IMG/VR virus record: IMGVR_UViG_3300024520_000165
Coordinates: 1-42,216 of that record
Source: a virus
DNA length: 42,216 bases
Strand: one strand, 5' to 3'
Part shown: positions 40,359-42,216 of the stretch, in pieces
Position numbering within the stretch: the first letter of the stretch is position 1
Layout of the letters: every line of letters begins with the position of its first letter
Made by a program: the position numbers and the translations under genes
Notes under the pieces: model-generated
The model's input: the letters and a program-made list of their open reading frames with translations, nothing else
Databases searched by the model: none
Told to the model about the DNA's origin: nothing

Positions 40359-40394
40359 GTTCGTTCCCCCCGCGTTTTGGTGGGGGGGACGGAC
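40359..40394. promoter_or_regulatory. C6/G7 hairpin element 3
   Basis: Bases 40359-40371 and 40382-40394 form a 13-bp stem with loop GCGTTTTGGT. Two positions pair as U-G only in plus-strand RNA. It lies directly 5' of the AAGGAGG site of the 40336 gene. Together with the elements at 39018 and 39930 it forms a family. Confidence 0.6.
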
Positions 40395-40761
40395 TCCGAC
40401 GCCGGGATCGGGAAGGCTTGGGGCTTGCTCAGAGGAGCACGGGGTTGGGAGACTGCGTTGGTGGCATGAGCGGGGTCGGTCTGGCCTTCCAGCCCCCCCT
40501 CTACGACGTCCCCCCTCTCAGTACGGGGAAGGTCGTAGGCTCCCCTCCCTCCGGGGAGCCCATCCCGTAGCCCCGTAGAGGGCTTGGGAGGGGTGTGAGG
40601 TTGGGTTGGAGGATCCACCGTGGTGGGATGTGGACGTGAGGTAAGGCCCCCTCTTCTTCGTCCCTGCTCAGGACGGAAGAGAGGAGGCTGTAGGACAGGA
40701 TCCGCCTGGAACCACGCCGCCCTTTCGGGGATGGGCGCAGACGCTTTCGCGCGCGGGAGCC
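40395..40761. other. Non-coding stretch rich in inverted repeats
   Basis: No convincing gene is visible in these 367 bases, although one minus-strand frame is open throughout and is Pro-rich. The stretch has several inverted repeats. GGCTCCCC/GGGGAGCC (about 40538-40560) has a seven-base loop. CTACGAC/GTCGTAG (about 40501-40538) encloses CCCC/GGGG. CCC-TTTC-GGG (40720-40729) and CGC-TTTC-GCG (40742-40751) would form GAAA-tetraloop hairpins in minus-strand RNA. It could be a leader, a structured RNA or a replication region. Confidence 0.4.
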
Positions 40762-41136
40762 CTACCGCCCCTTTCGGCCAGCGGGGCCTTGACCCCGTGA
40801 CCTCTTGCTCCGCTTGCCCTGCTCGGACTTGCGGAGCTTGAAGTAGAAGGCGCGTCGAGCAGCGTTGCACTCGACGTCCGAGAACCGTTCAGCCTTGGGG
40901 GGCTCACCGAGCGTCGTTCGCCAGCCTTCAGCGCGCCACTCCGCGCACTTCGCCGGCCCGACTCCCTTGAGGCGGACCTTGTGGACGGGACACTCATGGC
41001 GGGAGGCGCGATCGTGAGGCTTCGTCCAGATCCAGATGCGGCGGCACTTCCCGCACCAAGCCCTCACCGTCGTGTCCTTGGGAGGCCCCGCCATCGGAAG
41101 CGGGTTCTTCGGGGGACACGGCGGGGTGAAGCTCAC
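40762..41136 (-). CDS. Small basic zinc-knuckle protein
   Basis: A 124-residue protein from GTG in a GTGA overlap. It has WCGKCRRIW, then HECPVHK, so one zinc site of the CxxC...CxxH type, and a strongly basic C-terminal tail (KSEQGKRSKRSRGQGPAGR). This suggests nucleic-acid binding. A later start at MAGPPKD is possible. It is the last of four overlapping genes reading from 42063. No family is recognised. Confidence 0.65.
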   Translation of the reverse strand: MSFTPPCPPKNPLPMAGPPKDTTVRAWCGKCRRIWIWTKPHDRASRHECPVHKVRLKGVGPAKCAEWRAEGWRTTLGEPPKAERFSDVECNAARRAFYFKLRKSEQGKRSKRSRGQGPAGRKGR

Positions 41137-41330
41137 GGCTTGGACGCCTCCAGCTTCGCTTTGAGGGTCTCGAGGATCTCGCGCCCGGACGGGACGCCGT
41201 GGGCATCCATCTCTGCGTGGATGCGGTCGATCTCCAGCCTCGCTTCGGGGTCGCCCGCGAACGACTTGATCGCCGTGAAGAGGACGTGCTCGCGCCACTC
41301 CGGGGTATCGAACTGCGGTCTCACCGCCAT
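41133..41330 (-). CDS. Small helical hypothetical protein
   Basis: A 65-residue protein (PEWREHVLFTAIKSFAGDPEAR, GREILETLKAKLE), mostly helical. Its start overlaps the upstream gene by ten bases and its stop overlaps the next GTG. The AAGGCGACG upstream is a weak ribosome-binding site, so coupling is likely. No family is recognised. Confidence 0.6.
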   Translation of the reverse strand: MAVRPQFDTPEWREHVLFTAIKSFAGDPEARLEIDRIHAEMDAHGVPSGREILETLKAKLEASKP

Positions 41331-41707
41331 CGTCGCCTTGCCTTGTCGCCGGGCTGGTCCGGCCCCTTGGCCTCATCCTCGGGCTCCAGCCGCCACTTCT
41401 TGCGGCCGACCGCCACGACAGGATCGCCGACCAGCTCGCCAGCGTCGAGCTTTGCTGCCGCCGCCGCGATCGACTGGACGTCGGGTGCCGGCACCTCGTA
41501 GCGTCCGGTGAGGGGGCGGGGCTTCTGGGCCGCGAACCCGTTGGTGCAGTCCTCGAGCGCGCCTTCCGCGCCTCGCTTCTGGCGGACGGCGGGGTTCCGG
41601 CCATCGGCCGGCTTCCACTCGCCGCAGTAGTCGCAGTGGTCGAGCCCCGCATCGTAGAGGCGGAGCATCTGCTTGAGCGCGACGGGGGGGAGGCGGATCT
41701 GCGTCAT
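41321..41707 (-). CDS. Small Cys-motif protein
   Basis: A 128-residue protein. The N-terminal half has LDHCDYCGEWKPADG and EDCTNGF, a CxxC plus Cys set that could bind zinc. The C-terminal part is basic (VAVGRKKWRLEPEDEAKGPDQ). ATG is in an ATGA overlap, with GGAGGTGGA upstream. It likely belongs with the two following small proteins. No family is known to me. Confidence 0.62.
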   Translation of the reverse strand: MTQIRLPPVALKQMLRLYDAGLDHCDYCGEWKPADGRNPAVRQKRGAEGALEDCTNGFAAQKPRPLTGRYEVPAPDVQSIAAAAAKLDAGELVGDPVVAVGRKKWRLEPEDEAKGPDQPGDKARRRWR

Positions 41708-42063
41708 TCCACCTCCCTCATCAGCGCGTCGTACTCGTACTGGAGCGCGGGGAGCCGGTGGGAGTAGACGTCGAGATCCCTGAGCTCGGCGCGGATCGCC
41801 TCCAGCCGTTCGTACCTCTGCTCCGTGATGCGCTCCGGGGCCATCGGGCCGGACTCCTGGCGCGCGGGCCAGACCGTGGGCGGCGGGTAGGCGGCTTCCA
41901 CCTCTTCCGGGGTGGGGCCGAGGAACTGGCCCGTCTCGGGGTCGATCCGCAGGGGGAAGGGCCGGGGCGGCGGAGTCAGTTGGAGGCGGCACCAGTCGAG
42001 GTCGTCCTGCGCCTTGGTCAGCACGCGCCAGATCCGCTCGTCGCTGATGCTCTCGTGGGTCAT
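41704..42063 (-). CDS. Hypothetical helical protein
   Basis: A 119-residue protein with helices at both ends (SDERIWRVLTKAQDDLDWCRLQ; RYERLEAIRAELRDLDVYSHR) and a Pro-rich acidic middle (TPEEVEAAYPPPTVWPAR). GGGAG lies before the ATG. It opens a four-gene overlapping unit running down to 40762, next to the contig join. Function is unknown. Confidence 0.62.
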   Translation of the reverse strand: MTHESISDERIWRVLTKAQDDLDWCRLQLTPPPRPFPLRIDPETGQFLGPTPEEVEAAYPPPTVWPARQESGPMAPERITEQRYERLEAIRAELRDLDVYSHRLPALQYEYDALMREVE

Positions 42064-42080
42064 GTTGCTCCCGTCGACAC

Positions 42081-42102
42081 GACGGGTTACGATGAGCCCG
42101 TC
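42081..42102. promoter_or_regulatory. Small hairpin upstream of the 42063 gene
   Basis: GACGGGTT (42081-42088) and AGCCCGTC (42095-42102) form an eight-bp stem with a six-base loop, one pair being U-G on the plus strand. It lies 5' of the ribosome-binding site of the 42063 gene. The one variable base of the terminal repeat (42090 C versus 3 T) falls in the loop. Confidence 0.4.
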
Positions 42103-42216
42103 AACAGCAGTGGCGACACGGTACCGCCTCTCGCCGGCTCCCGCTAGCGAGGGGCGGTTTCCGTTTCAGGCTCCGGGTTCCCGCACGAGGTGGCATTCCA
42201 GTCGGTGTCGACCAGG
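42088..42216. repeat. Terminal direct repeat, right copy
   Basis: This copies bases 1-129 with one mismatch (42090 C versus 3 T). From 42144 on it contains the 3' end of the exported-protein gene annotated at 57-251, here truncated by the end of the window. Joining the ends gives a continuous minus-strand array across the join. Confidence 0.95.

Noticed and set aside
40136-40870. Longer 244-codon version of the small helical gene
   Set aside because: The extra part is Pro-rich, crosses strong hairpins, and has no ribosome-binding site; AAGGAGG precedes the ATG at 40336.
30682-42063. Phage DNA polymerase, primase, helicase, RNA polymerase or integrase
   Set aside because: No product in this arm or elsewhere shows their motifs. 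The only large protein here is the ParB-like one.
1-42216. CRISPR array, tRNA genes, insertion sequences or an rRNA fragment
   Set aside because: I saw no regularly spaced repeats, no cloverleaf with CCA-like ends, and no transposase. A covariance-model tRNA scan was not possible here, so a missed tRNA is conceivable.

Overview
The window looks like one complete, circularly closed genome of a tailed phage with a T7-like (podovirus) virion. Bases 1-129 recur at 42088-42216 with one mismatch, which gives a unit of about 42,087 bp. The DNA is GC-rich and genes are packed in TGATG, ATGA and GTGA overlaps. Several products carry Sec signal peptides and one a lipobox, which fits a GC-rich, probably Gram-negative host. 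I cannot name the host.

Layout. (1) About 3.2 kb leftwards, through the contig join, and on down to 33.5 kb runs a minus-strand array of small genes. They encode zinc-knuckle proteins, a sigma-region-4-like HTH protein, a SLOG-fold protein, a DUF932-like protein, small membrane proteins and a ParB-like protein. (2) 3.25-30.7 kb is one plus-strand late block: small and large terminase, connector (portal), scaffold, major capsid protein, a capsid-linked small protein, tail tubular A and B proteins, a gp13/gp14/gp15/gp16-like ejection set (with a 1,874-residue protein), tail fibre, a cassette of Sec-targeted proteins, an M15-like endolysin with membrane tail, and a phospholipase-A2-like lipoprotein. 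(3) 30.7-32.7 kb on the minus strand is a recombination module: Gp157-like protein, PD-(D/E)XK nuclease, and a Rad52-type annealing protein. (4) 32.8-33.4 kb is a two-gene plus-strand island with a VRR-NUC-like nuclease.

No DNA polymerase, primase, helicase, RNA polymerase or integrase can be recognised. The phage therefore seems to pair a T7-like particle with host-dependent replication and transcription plus its own Rad52-type recombination.

The most unusual content is a set of seven predicted exported proteins. Two adjacent genes (27851-29292) contain three copies of one four-cysteine domain with almost identical Cys spacing, next to an exported PHP-type (CehA/McbA-like) metallohydrolase. 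Other notable points are a paralogue of the capsid-linked protein on the opposite strand (1152-1715), a structured segment just before the capsid gene, and a recurring pattern of strong hairpins immediately 5' of ribosome-binding sites in the minus-strand array.
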